Of a stretch of DNA of 64,000 bases, positions 38,093 to 47,990 are shown in pieces (the first letter of the stretch is position 1; every line of letters starts with the position of its first letter). Position numbers and translations under genes: made by a program. The notes under the pieces were generated by a model. That model was not told the DNA's origin. It did no database searches and was given only the letters and a program-made list of their open reading frames with translations. Source of the stretch: Methylophaga marina (lineage in GTDB: Bacteria > Pseudomonadota > Gammaproteobacteria > Nitrosococcales > Methylophagaceae); NCBI RefSeq assembly GCF_030296755.1, contig NZ_AP027741.1:372001-436000 (forward strand). The letters are read 5' to 3'.

Positions 38093-38566
38093 ATGAAAAG
38101 TTACTGTTTTATTTTTAGCTTGTTTTTGCTCAGCCACAGTGCTTCGGCGAACCCCAATTCGAGACCTGCGATGTCGGACTGGCAAAGTTTGACGGCGGTC
38201 GACACACAAGCAGCAATCTCTCGCCCATTGTTGAGAGACCCATTTAGCGATCCACAGACAAGTTATAGCGAACATGGCTCAGCCTTTCAGCAAAACAATG
38301 GCGCGTTTGGTTCTGGTTTTCAGCGTGGTCGAGGTGAGTTCACCGTCCCTGAATTAATCTTCAAAGGTTATATCGAGAGTGATGAAGGTGATAAACCCAT
38401 GGCCTTGATTCAGATTGGTAAAGACAAAGTGCATATGGTGAAAGAAGGCGATGAAATCAATGTTGATCCGTCGCAACCACGCAATGCAATTCGTATTACA
38501 AATATTAACCGACTCAGCATCACTGTTGAGACAGGTATATTAGGCACAGTAAGAGTACTTAGATAA
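38093..38566 (+). CDS. PilP/GspC-like periplasmic protein
   Basis: The 157-residue protein has a cleavable signal peptide (MKSYCFIFSLFLLSHSASA), a low-complexity linker, then a small beta domain (about 85-157) with ELIFKGYIESDEGDKPMALI, KVHMVKEGDEINV and GILGTVRVLR at its end. This is the homology-region fold of GspC/PilP that contacts the secretin N-domains. Similarity is structural rather than strong in sequence. Its stop overlaps the secretin ATG (TAATG), which supports a shared function. Confidence 0.72.
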   Translation: MKSYCFIFSLFLLSHSASANPNSRPAMSDWQSLTAVDTQAAISRPLLRDPFSDPQTSYSEHGSAFQQNNGAFGSGFQRGRGEFTVPELIFKGYIESDEGDKPMALIQIGKDKVHMVKEGDEINVDPSQPRNAIRITNINRLSITVETGILGTVRVLR

Positions 38567-40656
38567 TGATTAGGCTTAGATTTTGGGCAAGATTAACAAC
38601 AGCCATTTTATTTTATTTTCTGTACATGAGTTTTGGACATGCAGCAGCCAAAATCAGTGAGATCGAATACAGTGATACGCAGTTAATTGATGTCATTCGT
38701 ACCCTGTCTGAGCTGAGTGATAGCAATATCATTGCGACACCTGATGCGACTGAAAAACGGGTTACGATTCATCTTAAAAATACAACCGTTCTCGATGCGG
38801 TCAAGTCCATATGCCGTATCAGTGATCTGTGGTATCGCTACGATGACGATACCAATACGTATCGGATTATGACGCGAGAAGAGTACAGTCAGGATCTGAT
38901 CGTCAGAGAAAGCGATCATATTGAAGTTTTCACCTTGCTTAATGCCAACGTGCAAATCGTTGCAGAAGCCATTGAAGACTTATATGGCCAACGGGTTCTG
39001 CTCTCCTTGGGGCGTGAGCCTGGTGAACGCACGATCAGTGGTGGTGGCAGTCGAAGCGGTCGCAGTGGCAGTAATAGCGTTCGAAATAGTCGAAGTCTGA
39101 GCGGTGGCGGCGGTCGCAATAACAACCTAATTGCTGCTGGTAGTCAGATTGGTCAGTCAGACTTAACGGTCGATCAACTCGCTCAATTGACGCAGCCCAA
39201 TGCACAAGGCGTCATGTCAAATGTTCTGGATAACGAAACACTTCAACAAGTGACCGTTCAAGCTCAGCCTATCTATGTGACGGTCAATAATGAGCACAAT
39301 ATGATCATCGTCCGAACCGATGATAAAAGAGTGATTCAGTCCATCACCAGTCTTGTTAAACGTATGGATATCCCCGTACCACAGGTCATGTTGGAAATGA
39401 AAATCCTCAATGTTCTGCTGGGTGAGGACTTTAACTCTATTTTCAATTTTGAATTGCAACCTTCTGGCAGTAATCAATCTCAACAACCGGTGTTAATTGG
39501 TAACAATGCGCTGCCAAACACGGGCACCTTTGTTTACGAGTTTTTAAACAGTCGTTTGCGTGCCAATATCGAATTTCTGGAACGTAATAACCGTTTAAAG
39601 GTACTGTCCAATCCGATGGTGGTCGCTTCTAACCATCGTGAGGCAGAACTCTTTATTGGCCAAGAAGCCGTTTTAACAAGAGGATTTACCTTTCAGTCAG
39701 CCACCATTGCCAATGGCATTGTGGTTTCTCCAGCTTATGTTGAAACAGAGACTGAGCTCGAAGAGATTGGTATTACTCTCAGAATTACCCCTCGTATTAA
39801 TTCTGATAAAACCGTTGAGTTGGAGATTGAGCAAGAAAGCTCATCAATTGTGAATGGAGGTGGGTCGATTCCTATTGTTGATGATAGCGGTAATGCCCTT
39901 GAATTACCCATCGATACCATTGATACATCACGCCTGACAGGCACGGTCATGGCCAAAGATAACTTAACCGTAGCCATCGGAGGGCTTATTCGCACTTCAA
40001 AAAATAACCAACAACGGCAAGTACCTGTGCTGGGTGAAATTCCAGTTCTCGGTCGACTGTTCCGAAGCACAACTGAAAGTGAGGAAGAAAGTGAAACCGT
40101 TCTACTGATCACGCCTCGTATTATCAATACACCAGAACAAAGTGAAAATATTCGTCAGACCGATAATGCCTTCTACAAAGGTTACAACCGTGAATTCCCT
40201 GAACCCCCTCCACTACCAAATCAATTCATCGGTGATGGTCTGTTTATAGACACCCGTCACATTAGTCCTGAACCATCACAAACCCAATTGTTTCAAGAAA
40301 TGCAAGCTTACGCATCTAAAACCATAGCTTTGCCTATGATTGAGCGTGTTGAAAATAACCTATACGAGCCAATCAGTATTATTAGCATAGCGGCAGGACT
40401 TTTTAATGACCCTGCCATTAAAACTGTTCCAAAAGCTAGCTGGAAACGCGGCAACTATTACATAACTGTTATAAGTCTTTTTAACCGATCCAATAAAGTC
40501 GTGGAATTAAATGGGCAGAAGGTAAATGGGCAGTGGTTAAAATCTTGGATCGACACTGATGCACTAAGTCCTGCATCTCAGAAAGGTTCGTCCACATATT
40601 TGTATTTGCTATCCGAAAAACCGTTCAATGAAATGCTGACGCCCCTTCTGAATTAA
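38566..40656 (+). CDS. Secretin with unusual TraK-like C-terminal extension
   Basis: The 696-residue protein has an N-terminal signal segment, STN/N0 and N1 domains (about 30-265, ending VKRMDIPVPQVMLEMKIL), interrupted by a Ser/Gly/Arg-rich linker (158-185), and a secretin core (about 330-520, with VLSNPMVVASNHREAELFIG, VPVLGEIPVLGRLF and VLLITPRII). It should form the outer-membrane pore. The last 125 residues are not part of a usual secretin. They contain NLYEPISIISIAAG and YYITVISLFNRSNK, and resemble the C-terminal domain of TIGR03749/DUF3438 conjugation proteins. I see no lipobox or S-domain. Confidence 0.9.
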   Translation: MIRLRFWARLTTAILFYFLYMSFGHAAAKISEIEYSDTQLIDVIRTLSELSDSNIIATPDATEKRVTIHLKNTTVLDAVKSICRISDLWYRYDDDTNTYRIMTREEYSQDLIVRESDHIEVFTLLNANVQIVAEAIEDLYGQRVLLSLGREPGERTISGGGSRSGRSGSNSVRNSRSLSGGGGRNNNLIAAGSQIGQSDLTVDQLAQLTQPNAQGVMSNVLDNETLQQVTVQAQPIYVTVNNEHNMIIVRTDDKRVIQSITSLVKRMDIPVPQVMLEMKILNVLLGEDFNSIFNFELQPSGSNQSQQPVLIGNNALPNTGTFVYEFLNSRLRANIEFLERNNRLKVLSNPMVVASNHREAELFIGQEAVLTRGFTFQSATIANGIVVSPAYVETETELEEIGITLRITPRINSDKTVELEIEQESSSIVNGGGSIPIVDDSGNALELPIDTIDTSRLTGTVMAKDNLTVAIGGLIRTSKNNQQRQVPVLGEIPVLGRLFRSTTESEEESETVLLITPRIINTPEQSENIRQTDNAFYKGYNREFPEPPPLPNQFIGDGLFIDTRHISPEPSQTQLFQEMQAYASKTIALPMIERVENNLYEPISIISIAAGLFNDPAIKTVPKASWKRGNYYITVISLFNRSNKVVELNGQKVNGQWLKSWIDTDALSPASQKGSSTYLYLLSEKPFNEMLTPLLN

Positions 40657-40661
40657 TAACT

Positions 40662-42383
40662 ATGACTTCTATAAGAGCAAACCATAAAACAAGTTCATTT
40701 TTCATATTATTCGTTCTATTGCTTATGAGCTCACTCTACTTTCATGCCAATATTGGTGGCAGTGGTATGCGAATCCCGAACAATATTCTGGTTTGGCTAT
40801 TGGGTAGTGTGATTGGCTTTTATGGTTTATATCGATTTAGTCGATCTGACCACATTATTTTGCCACGCTTTACATGGCTTTTATTGGCATTCCCTGTAAT
40901 GGCGCTATTCTCTGGTGTGGCCGCAGGCGTAGTTAACTCGACAGAGTGGTTTCTGAGGTTATTTTATATCTGGGGTGGCGTGTTATTTTTCTTTGCACTA
41001 TTCCAGTTTAATTTCACACCTAAAAAAATCGATCAGATACTTTTGTGGATCATTCTTGCCAGCGTATTGCACGCCATTATTGGCATTGCTCAGATACTGT
41101 ATGTGAATGACTTACCAGGCTGGCTTCCGGTGAATCAACAGGGTGAACCCACCGGTACTTTTCAACAGATAAATAATCACGCGAGCTTTCAGGTCACCAG
41201 TCTGATGCTGGTATTTTGGCTACTGACCCGTCCAATTGTCAAATCTGCACACTGGTCAATGATGACCTTATTATTCATCGCCATTTTCAGTTCAACCTTC
41301 ATTATTAGCTTCAGTGGCTCGAGAGTCGCTATTTTAGGTTTTTTACTGGCATTCCCTTTGTTTGTGCTAAGTCGTTGGAAATACATCCAGACCAATAAAA
41401 AACGTTGGGGAGCAGTGATTTTAGTTATGAGTCTGGCTATCATTGCTACTCATCAAATTGACACAGATAAAGGGCTAAGCTCAATAGGCAAAAAAACCGC
41501 TGCTATGAACTCTGGTTATTCGGGTGATGCGAGGTTAGGTACTTATACAATCAGTTTTGACCTTGTCAAAGAGAGCCCGATTTATGGTCATGGTATCGGC
41601 AATTTCGCTCGTGTATGGCAATTAGCAAAACCTGATTTTTATGAGCATCATCCTGATGCCACACTACCCTCACAACGTGTTTCACATCCACATAATGAAA
41701 TCATCTATTGGCTGGTAGAAGGCGGACTGTTAGCTGGTATCGGGTTGATACTTTTTGGCGTGGCATTATTAAAAATGCTGTGGCATTTACCCATGAGTCG
41801 ACGTTACGCATATGCCGCTTTGTTATTGCCAATCATACTCCACACACAGGTTGAGTTACCTTTTTATATTTCTTCCCTGCATTGGTTCATTATGCTTGTC
41901 TTATTATTTGTGGTGTTTTATCCATCACGCATGAAACATGAAAAACAGTTATCAATAGCTGCGAATACCAGTCTCAAAGGCTTGTCAGTCATTAGTGGGG
42001 TTGTAGCAGTCGCATTCTTTACTCACAGTATGATGGCGAACCTGGAATTTCGTGATTATTTATTAAAGCGTTCTGATCCAGAACAAGTGTTCGATATGGC
42101 TATGGAGAATCCGTATTTCCGAGACTTAGCGACACAAGTGACGATGTCGTTACTTTATGAACAAAGCCGACAGATCGGTATTCGCGACAATATTGAGATT
42201 TTCGCTGACTGGGTAGAAAATGAACTAAATCGAAACCCACACATTAACCTGTTTAGGTTAGCCATTCGATCGCGTCTTGATTTGAAAGATGAAAAAAAGC
42301 TTGTGCTCTTAATAAGAGAGCACAAGCCATTTATCCTAGAGATAAGGGATTTAATACCATCAAAGATGAGTGTAGTGCGTTAG
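40662..42383 (+). CDS. PglL-type O-oligosaccharyltransferase / O-antigen ligase family protein
   Basis: The 573-residue protein has about 12 membrane helices and the Wzy_C/PglL features: PTGTFQQINNHASF (about 165-178, the PglL region P.G.F.Q.NN.A), SFSGSRVAILGFL, and the periplasmic loop SHPHNEIIYWLVEGGLLAGI around 340-360. The C-terminal 150 residues are a soluble Wzy_C_2-like tail. Such enzymes move a lipid-linked glycan onto pilin Ser residues. Its position at the end of the pilin operon suggests the prepilins here are glycosylated. An O-antigen ligase role cannot be excluded. Its stop overlaps the convergent sufT stop by four bases. Confidence 0.82.
   Translation: MTSIRANHKTSSFFILFVLLLMSSLYFHANIGGSGMRIPNNILVWLLGSVIGFYGLYRFSRSDHIILPRFTWLLLAFPVMALFSGVAAGVVNSTEWFLRLFYIWGGVLFFFALFQFNFTPKKIDQILLWIILASVLHAIIGIAQILYVNDLPGWLPVNQQGEPTGTFQQINNHASFQVTSLMLVFWLLTRPIVKSAHWSMMTLLFIAIFSSTFIISFSGSRVAILGFLLAFPLFVLSRWKYIQTNKKRWGAVILVMSLAIIATHQIDTDKGLSSIGKKTAAMNSGYSGDARLGTYTISFDLVKESPIYGHGIGNFARVWQLAKPDFYEHHPDATLPSQRVSHPHNEIIYWLVEGGLLAGIGLILFGVALLKMLWHLPMSRRYAYAALLLPIILHTQVELPFYISSLHWFIMLVLLFVVFYPSRMKHEKQLSIAANTSLKGLSVISGVVAVAFFTHSMMANLEFRDYLLKRSDPEQVFDMAMENPYFRDLATQVTMSLLYEQSRQIGIRDNIEIFADWVENELNRNPHINLFRLAIRSRLDLKDEKKLVLLIREHKPFILEIRDLIPSKMSVVR
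42292..42327 (-). terminator. Terminator of the suf operon, located inside the PglL-like gene
   Basis: A perfect 11-bp stem (GCTTGTGCTCT at 42299-42309, AGAGCACAAGC at 42317-42327, 7-base loop) is followed on the minus strand by seven U (A run at 42292-42298). It lies 53 bases beyond the sufT stop and entirely within the convergent coding region. Confidence 0.82.
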
Positions 42384-42709
42384 AACATGCCTAACTGTAA
42401 CTGTGCCGCTTCGGTCATCATATCTTTAGTCCATTGTGGTTCCCAGACTAGCTCGACATGCGCTTTTTTGACACCCGGAACAGACATGACGCGAGATTCA
42501 ACATCCCCTGGAAATGTTTGAGCAACTGGACAACCTGGTGCTGTTAGCGTCATATCGATACTGACATTACCTGAGGTGCTGATTTGGATATCGTAAATAA
42601 GGCCCAGTTCGTAAATATTGATTGGGATTTCCGGATCATAGATAGTTTTTAATACTTCTATGACGTCTTCTTTTAACTGTTCCGGGCTGATTTGATATTG
42701 ATCGTTCAT
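42380..42709 (-). CDS. sufT: Iron-sulfur assembly factor SufT (MIP18/DUF59 family)
   Basis: The 109-residue protein is a single DUF59 domain with LKTIYDPEIPINIYELGLIYDI, the invariant Cys in LTAPGCPVAQTFPGDVE, and ends in VELVWEPQWTKDMM. SufT acts late in Fe-S cluster maturation. It is the last gene of the operon, 12 bases after sufU. Confidence 0.92.
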   Translation of the reverse strand: MNDQYQISPEQLKEDVIEVLKTIYDPEIPINIYELGLIYDIQISTSGNVSIDMTLTAPGCPVAQTFPGDVESRVMSVPGVKKAHVELVWEPQWTKDMMTEAAQLQLGMF

Positions 42710-42721
42710 AAACCTGCCCTT

Positions 42722-43166
42722 TTATTCTGTTGAAACTGAAATATCATGATCATTGTCTACGGCAGCGTGAACAGTATGCCATGACAATGTTGCACATTTA
42801 ACGCGTGCAGGAAACTCTTTAACGCCAGCCAGTACTTGGAGTTTGCCGCTGAGTTCAGCCGCATCATCTTCTCCTGTTAATGCTTTGTGCACGTTGTCAT
42901 ACAATGCTTCTGCTTCAGCTAACGTTTTACCTTTCAGGCTCTCCGTCATTAGTGAAGCAGAGGCAACAGAGATAGCACAACCACTGCCCTGGAAGCTGAC
43001 ATCTTCAATCACGTCGCCATTCATTTTCACGTAAACAACCAAGGCATCACCACATAATGGGTTATTACCATGTGCCATGTGATTCGCGTCTGCAATTTCT
43101 CTGAAATTACGAGGCTTTTTTGTGATCCATGATCACTTGTTGATAAAGATCGCGTAAATCACTCAT
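42722..43166 (-). CDS. sufU: Fe-S scaffold / sulfur-transfer protein SufU, frame broken by one extra base
   Basis: The intact downstream frame (118 residues from MAHGNNPLCGD) lacks the first 30 residues of SufU/IscU. Reading upstream in another frame gives MSDLRDLYQQVIMDHKK, the expected N-terminus, starting at an ATG at 43166 that overlaps the sufS stop (TGATG). The join lies at a run of six T (A on the coding strand) at 43116-43121. Five would give HKKPRNFREIADANHMAHG. Corrected, the protein has 147 residues with the three ligand cysteines (PLCGD, GSGCAIS, VKCATL). SufU takes sulfur from SufS. This is the only length error here that adds a base. Confidence 0.9.
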
Positions 43167-44425
43167 CAGGCAAATAACTCCTGTGTGGTATGGATAGCTT
43201 TAACCAGTGCATCAACTTCTTGCTCTGTATTGTAAAAAGCAAATGAAGCACGAGCAGTTGCTGCAATACCGTAATACTGCATAACAGGCTGAGCACAGTG
43301 ATGACCTGCACGAATCGCCACCCCTTCCTGATCAAAGATAGTACCGACATCATGAGGATGAACATCTTCAATCATAAAGGACAAAACACTGGCTTTGTGT
43401 TCTGCGGTACCGATTATGCGGATACCTTCTATTGCAGATAATTTATCGGTCGCTAATTCAAGCAGAGCATGCTCATAAGCGGCGAGTTTATCCACACCGA
43501 TTGACTGCATATAATCAATTGCTGCACCTAACCCCACAGCTCCAGCAATGTGAGGTGTACCCGCTTCGAATTTATAAGGCAATGAATTATATTCTGTATG
43601 CTCAAAACTGACCGACAGAATCATATCGCCACCACCCTGCCATGGTGGCATAGCTTCTAATAGAGCCTGTTTTCCATAGAGTGCACCAATACCTGTCGGT
43701 GCATACATTTTATGGCCTGAGAACACATAAAAATCACAATCCAGTTCCTGCACGTCCACCTGCATATGTGGCACGGCTTGGGCGCCGTCAATTAATACAG
43801 GAATACCTTTGGCTTTCGCTTTTTGTGTCATTTGCTTAACGGGATTCACCGTACCCAGCGCATTAGACACCTGACCTACCGCCATGATTTTTGTTTTATT
43901 CGTCAACAAAGCATCAAACTCTGATAAATCCAACTCACCAGACTCTGTCATGGGGATGACTTTTAGCTTAGCACCGGTTTGTTCACACACCATTTGCCAG
44001 GGCACGATATTAGCGTGATGCTCCAAATAGCTGATGAGAATTTCATCACCTGCTTGCAATTGTGGTCTGACAAAACTTTGAGCCACTAAATTGATCGCTT
44101 CGGTAGCACCTCTGACAAAGATAATTTCTTTATCTGATGACGCGTTCAAAAAGCCCCTAACTTTACTTCTAGCGCCTTCATAGGCATCTGTCGCACGTTG
44201 GCTCAATCGATGAACGCCACGATGGACATTCGCATTATCAAGACGGTAATACTGATCAACGGCTTCAATAACCTGAACGGGTTTTTGACTACTGGCCGCA
44301 TTATCTAAATAAACAAGAGAATGACCATTGACCTGTTGATTCAAAATAGGAAAATCACGGCGAATAGCGGCAATATCGAAATCAGTCAGCATCGACTCAG
44401 CCAGATTGTATGTTGATTGTGTCAT
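43166..44425 (-). CDS. sufS: Cysteine desulfurase SufS
   Basis: The 419-residue PLP enzyme has the N-terminal YLDNAASSQKPVQV, the PLP lysine in FYVFSGHKMYAPTGIGALYG near 240, and the catalytic Cys in RAGHHCAQPVM near 375, the class II (SufS/CsdA) arrangement. It extracts sulfur from cysteine for the SufBCD scaffold. It starts three bases after sufD. Confidence 0.96.
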   Translation of the reverse strand: MTQSTYNLAESMLTDFDIAAIRRDFPILNQQVNGHSLVYLDNAASSQKPVQVIEAVDQYYRLDNANVHRGVHRLSQRATDAYEGARSKVRGFLNASSDKEIIFVRGATEAINLVAQSFVRPQLQAGDEILISYLEHHANIVPWQMVCEQTGAKLKVIPMTESGELDLSEFDALLTNKTKIMAVGQVSNALGTVNPVKQMTQKAKAKGIPVLIDGAQAVPHMQVDVQELDCDFYVFSGHKMYAPTGIGALYGKQALLEAMPPWQGGGDMILSVSFEHTEYNSLPYKFEAGTPHIAGAVGLGAAIDYMQSIGVDKLAAYEHALLELATDKLSAIEGIRIIGTAEHKASVLSFMIEDVHPHDVGTIFDQEGVAIRAGHHCAQPVMQYYGIAATARASFAFYNTEQEVDALVKAIHTTQELFA

Positions 44426-44428
44426 GAA

Positions 44429-45733
44429 CTACACACCTCGCGGTAATCGGGTTTCAATGACATTGGATAAAGCTTGGCGAATGGGTAAATCAGCAATTCG
44501 CTGAAGCACTTCTACTGCAAATGCATAAGTGAGTAGACTTCTCGCACTCGTTTCATCAAGCCCACGTGAACGTAGGAAAAAGATTTGCTGTTCATCTAAC
44601 TGCCCCACCGTACTTCCATGGCCACACTTCACATCATCAGCGTAGATTTCCATTTCTGGCTTGGTATCGATTTCACAGGTACGTGACAGTAATAAATTAC
44701 GGTTGCTTTGATTGGCATCCGTTTTTTGTGCATCTTTATGCACGATAACCTTACCGTTAAATACCGCATGGCTGTCGCCATCCAGCACACCTTTATAGAT
44801 TTCTTCACTGGTCGTGTTGGGTACCGCGTGATCGATACGCGTGTGGTTATCGACATGTTGTTTACCGGTAACCAGATACATGCCATCCATAGTCACATGT
44901 GCCTGTTCTCCTAAGAGCTGACTATGAATGTCATTTCTCGCCAGTTTGGCACCGAGTGAAATGTTGTTGGTATGCCAGGTGCTCGTGCTCGCTTGCTTAC
45001 CCGCCAAGGTGGCAATGTGATAATGAGATAAAGATTCATGCTGCAATTTGAAATGATTCAAACGCGCATTCTCTGCCAGATTCACTTCTGAGATGACATC
45101 TGTCAGTCCGACAGACTCATCATTCAGACTGGCATAATGCTCAACGATCGTTAAGTCTGCATCTTTAGCCAAATCAATAACATGACGAAGGTGTGTGGCC
45201 AACTTTTCAGTTTCACCTGTGTTAATCACTAACAGTTCAATGGGTTTAGTGATGTTACTGCCAGCTTTAACTTGAATATAAGCGCCTTCATTCATCAGCA
45301 TCGTATTCAGTGCATTCAAACCTGGCTTTTCAATATCAATCTGCTGGTTCAGTACGGCTTCTGACATTGATAGGGCTTGTGACAGAGGAAGTAGCGTTAA
45401 GCCTGCCTCAAGGTCATCAATACGAGATAACTCGGCATTGAATTGACCATCAACAATGACCAATCTATATGCTGATTCCAGCAAGGCAACTTCTGAGCAT
45501 CGCGTTTCGTTTAACTGAGAGGCTTGAGCTTCGTGAGTAAACGTCTCTTGTGACAGCGCCCATAAAGAAGTGTACTTCCAGTCTTCAACCTTTTTAGAAG
45601 GTAAACCATGGCGTTGAAACTGAGCACGCGCCTGTTCACGCAACGTCTTTAACCAATCGAGTTCTTGACCCGGTATTGTGTTATTGACTGCGATATCGCT
45701 AAATGGCGTGGTGATATCAGTTAACTGTTTCAT
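44429..45733 (-). CDS. sufD: Fe-S cluster assembly protein SufD
   Basis: The 434-residue protein has the SufBD beta-helix core, with [40 protein letters not shown] and [27 protein letters not shown] near the C-terminus (each conserved; the last includes the His/Cys region). It forms the SufBC2D scaffold. It overlaps sufC by four bases. Confidence 0.96.
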   Translation of the reverse strand: MKQLTDITTPFSDIAVNNTIPGQELDWLKTLREQARAQFQRHGLPSKKVEDWKYTSLWALSQETFTHEAQASQLNETRCSEVALLESAYRLVIVDGQFNAELSRIDDLEAGLTLLPLSQALSMSEAVLNQQIDIEKPGLNALNTMLMNEGAYIQVKAGSNITKPIELLVINTGETEKLATHLRHVIDLAKDADLTIVEHYASLNDESVGLTDVISEVNLAENARLNHFKLQHESLSHYHIATLAGKQASTSTWHTNNISLGAKLARNDIHSQLLGEQAHVTMDGMYLVTGKQHVDNHTRIDHAVPNTTSEEIYKGVLDGDSHAVFNGKVIVHKDAQKTDANQSNRNLLLSRTCEIDTKPEMEIYADDVKCGHGSTVGQLDEQQIFFLRSRGLDETSARSLLTYAFAVEVLQRIADLPIRQALSNVIETRLPRGV

Positions 45734-46491
45734 GCAGTCTCACCTTCCGGTGCGTCGTGAATCCAGCTATAACCTGATTTCTCCAGTTCTTTTGCCAATT
45801 CTTTATCGCCTGATTTGACGATACGGCCTTCAGATAAGACATGTACAAAATCTGGAACGATATGATCCAATAAACGCTGATAGTGAGTAATCATCACGAT
45901 AGAACGATCTTCAGCACGGAGTGCATTCACACCTTCTGACACAATGCGTAAGGCATCGATATCCAGTCCTGAGTCCGTTTCATCAAGAATCGCTAAAGCA
46001 GGTTCAAGTATGGCCATCTGGAGAATTTCATTACGCTTTTTCTCACCGCCAGAAAAACCTTCGTTGACATTACGATGAAGAAATTCTTCATTCATTTTGA
46101 CCAGTTTCATTTTCTCGCGTACCAGTGTCAGAAAATCCATCGCATCGACTTCTTCCAGACCTTGATACTTACGTACTGCGTTCAATGCAGATTTAAGTAA
46201 ATACACATTGCTGACGCCAGGAATTTCAACCGGATATTGGAACGCCAAAAATACGCCTCGTTGAGCACGCTCTTCAGGTTCAAGTTCTAATAGGTTTTCA
46301 CCTTTGTAAATGACTTCACCTTGAGTAATTTCATAGCCATCACGTCCGGCCAAAACATTGGACAGCGTACTTTTACCAGCACCATTAGGCCCCATGATGG
46401 CATGGACCTCACCTGGGTTCACTGTCATGTCTATACCGCGAAGAATTTCTTTGCCATCAACGCTGGCGTGTAAATTTTTAATTGTTAACAT
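45730..46491 (-). CDS. sufC: Fe-S cluster assembly ATPase SufC
   Basis: The 253-residue ABC ATPase has Walker [10 protein letters not shown], the SufC-specific Q-loop [13 protein letters not shown], signature [13 protein letters not shown], and Walker [19 protein letters not shown] chose ATG 46491 ([10 protein letters not shown]), which aligns with other SufC N-termini. A GTG two codons upstream also lies in frame. It drives conformational change in SufBD. Confidence 0.96.
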   Translation of the reverse strand: MLTIKNLHASVDGKEILRGIDMTVNPGEVHAIMGPNGAGKSTLSNVLAGRDGYEITQGEVIYKGENLLELEPEERAQRGVFLAFQYPVEIPGVSNVYLLKSALNAVRKYQGLEEVDAMDFLTLVREKMKLVKMNEEFLHRNVNEGFSGGEKKRNEILQMAILEPALAILDETDSGLDIDALRIVSEGVNALRAEDRSIVMITHYQRLLDHIVPDFVHVLSEGRIVKSGDKELAKELEKSGYSWIHDAPEGETA

Positions 46492-46541
46492 CTTCACTCT
46501 CTAAAATTTCTGAATATTGTTTCGCAGTTCTCTTATGGGTC

Positions 46542-47990
46542 TTAGCCCACGGAACCTTCTAATGACAAACCAAGTAAGTTTTGTGCTTCTACAGCGAATT
46601 CCATCGGTAATTCACGAATCACTTGTTTGCAAAAGCCATTCACAATCATTGACACCGCGTCCTCAGCGTCCAGACCACGCTGTTTACAATAAAACAACTG
46701 GTCTTCACTGATTTTTGAGGTAGACGCTTCATGCTCTACTTTTGCTGTCGGATTTTTCACTTCGATGTAAGGGAAAGTGTGGGCACCACAGGTGTCACTC
46801 ATCAATAAAGAGTCACACTCGGTGTAATTACGCGCATTTTCCGCATTAGGCCCGACTCTTACCAATCCACGATAGGCGTTCTGCGAACGACCGGCAGAAA
46901 TACCTTTTGAAATAATCGTTGAGCTGGTGTTCTTACCCAGGTGGATCATTTTGGTACCGGTATCGGCTTGCTGCATGTTGTTCGTCACAGCTACAGAATA
47001 AAATTCACCGACCGAATTATCCCCTTGTAAAACTACACTTGGATATTTCCAGGTAATAGCGGAACCCGTTTCTACTTGTGTCCAGGAAACTTTCGACGAT
47101 TCACCACGACAGGCAGCACGCTTAGTGACAAAGTTGTAAATGCCGCCTTTGCCATTTTCATCGCCCGGATACCAGTTTTGAACCGTAGAATATTTGATCT
47201 CAGCCCGGTCCATCGCCACCAATTCAACCACCGCGGCATGAAGCTGATTTTCATCACGCATTGGCGCGGTACAGCCTTCCAGATAACTGACATAAGCGTC
47301 ATCATCGGCAATGATTAATGTACGTTCAAACTGACCCGTATTGGCGGCATTGATACGAAAATAAGTAGATAGCTCCATTGGGCAACGTACGCCTTTAGGA
47401 ATATAAACAAACGAGCCATCGGTAAAAACGGCTGAGTTCAGTGCCGCATAAAAGTTGTCTTTGTGTGGAACCACACTGCCAATATATTTTTTTACCAATT
47501 CAGGATGCTCTTGGATAGCTTCTGAAATTGGCATAAATAGAATGCCTTGCTCAGCTAATTTATCTTTAAACGTGTTTGAAACAGAGACACTGTCAAAGAC
47601 TGCGTCGACAGCGACACCTGCCAGACGTGCTCGCTCATCCAGAGGCACACCCAGTTTTTCGTAAGTTTTTAATAACTCGGGATCAACTTCATCCAGACTT
47701 TTTGGACCGTCTGTTTTTTTCTTGGGCGCTGAGTAATAACTAATGTCTTGATAGTCAATCTCAGGATAATGAACGTGTGCCCATTCCGGCGTATCCATGG
47801 TTAGCCAATGACGATAGGCTTTCAATCGCCACTCTAGCATCCATTCAGGTTCATTCTTGATAAAAGAGATTTGTCTGATGACATCTTCATTTAAGCCTGG
47901 TGGCAGACTATCTACTTCGATATCAGTAACAAATCCTGCTTTGTATTCTTTCTGCGTAATCGCTTCAAGTTGTTGACTTTGTTCAGTCAT
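46542..47990 (-). CDS. sufB: Fe-S cluster assembly protein SufB
   Basis: The 482-residue SufB has [59 protein letters not shown] and [20 protein letters not shown], the conserved blocks of the scaffold subunit. I prefer ATG 47990 because GGTGAG lies just upstream. An ATG at 48002 has its AGG too close. The gene overlaps the regulator gene by eight bases. Confidence 0.95.
   Translation of the reverse strand: MTEQSQQLEAITQKEYKAGFVTDIEVDSLPPGLNEDVIRQISFIKNEPEWMLEWRLKAYRHWLTMDTPEWAHVHYPEIDYQDISYYSAPKKKTDGPKSLDEVDPELLKTYEKLGVPLDERARLAGVAVDAVFDSVSVSNTFKDKLAEQGILFMPISEAIQEHPELVKKYIGSVVPHKDNFYAALNSAVFTDGSFVYIPKGVRCPMELSTYFRINAANTGQFERTLIIADDDAYVSYLEGCTAPMRDENQLHAAVVELVAMDRAEIKYSTVQNWYPGDENGKGGIYNFVTKRAACRGESSKVSWTQVETGSAITWKYPSVVLQGDNSVGEFYSVAVTNNMQQADTGTKMIHLGKNTSSTIISKGISAGRSQNAYRGLVRVGPNAENARNYTECDSLLMSDTCGAHTFPYIEVKNPTAKVEHEASTSKISEDQLFYCKQRGLDAEDAVSMIVNGFCKQVIRELPMEFAVEAQNLLGLSLEGSVG

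Noticed and set aside
40276-40656. Presence of a conjugative element
   Set aside because: The TraK-like secretin tail is the only hint. No relaxase, coupling protein, integrase, attachment repeats or other transfer genes are visible, so a mobile element is not supported.
28664-40656. Canonical type II secretion system
   Set aside because: A PilT-type ATPase is present; GspG-K pseudopilins of normal size, GspM/GspN/GspS and GspO are not seen; and the PilM-PilN layout differs from a standard gsp operon.
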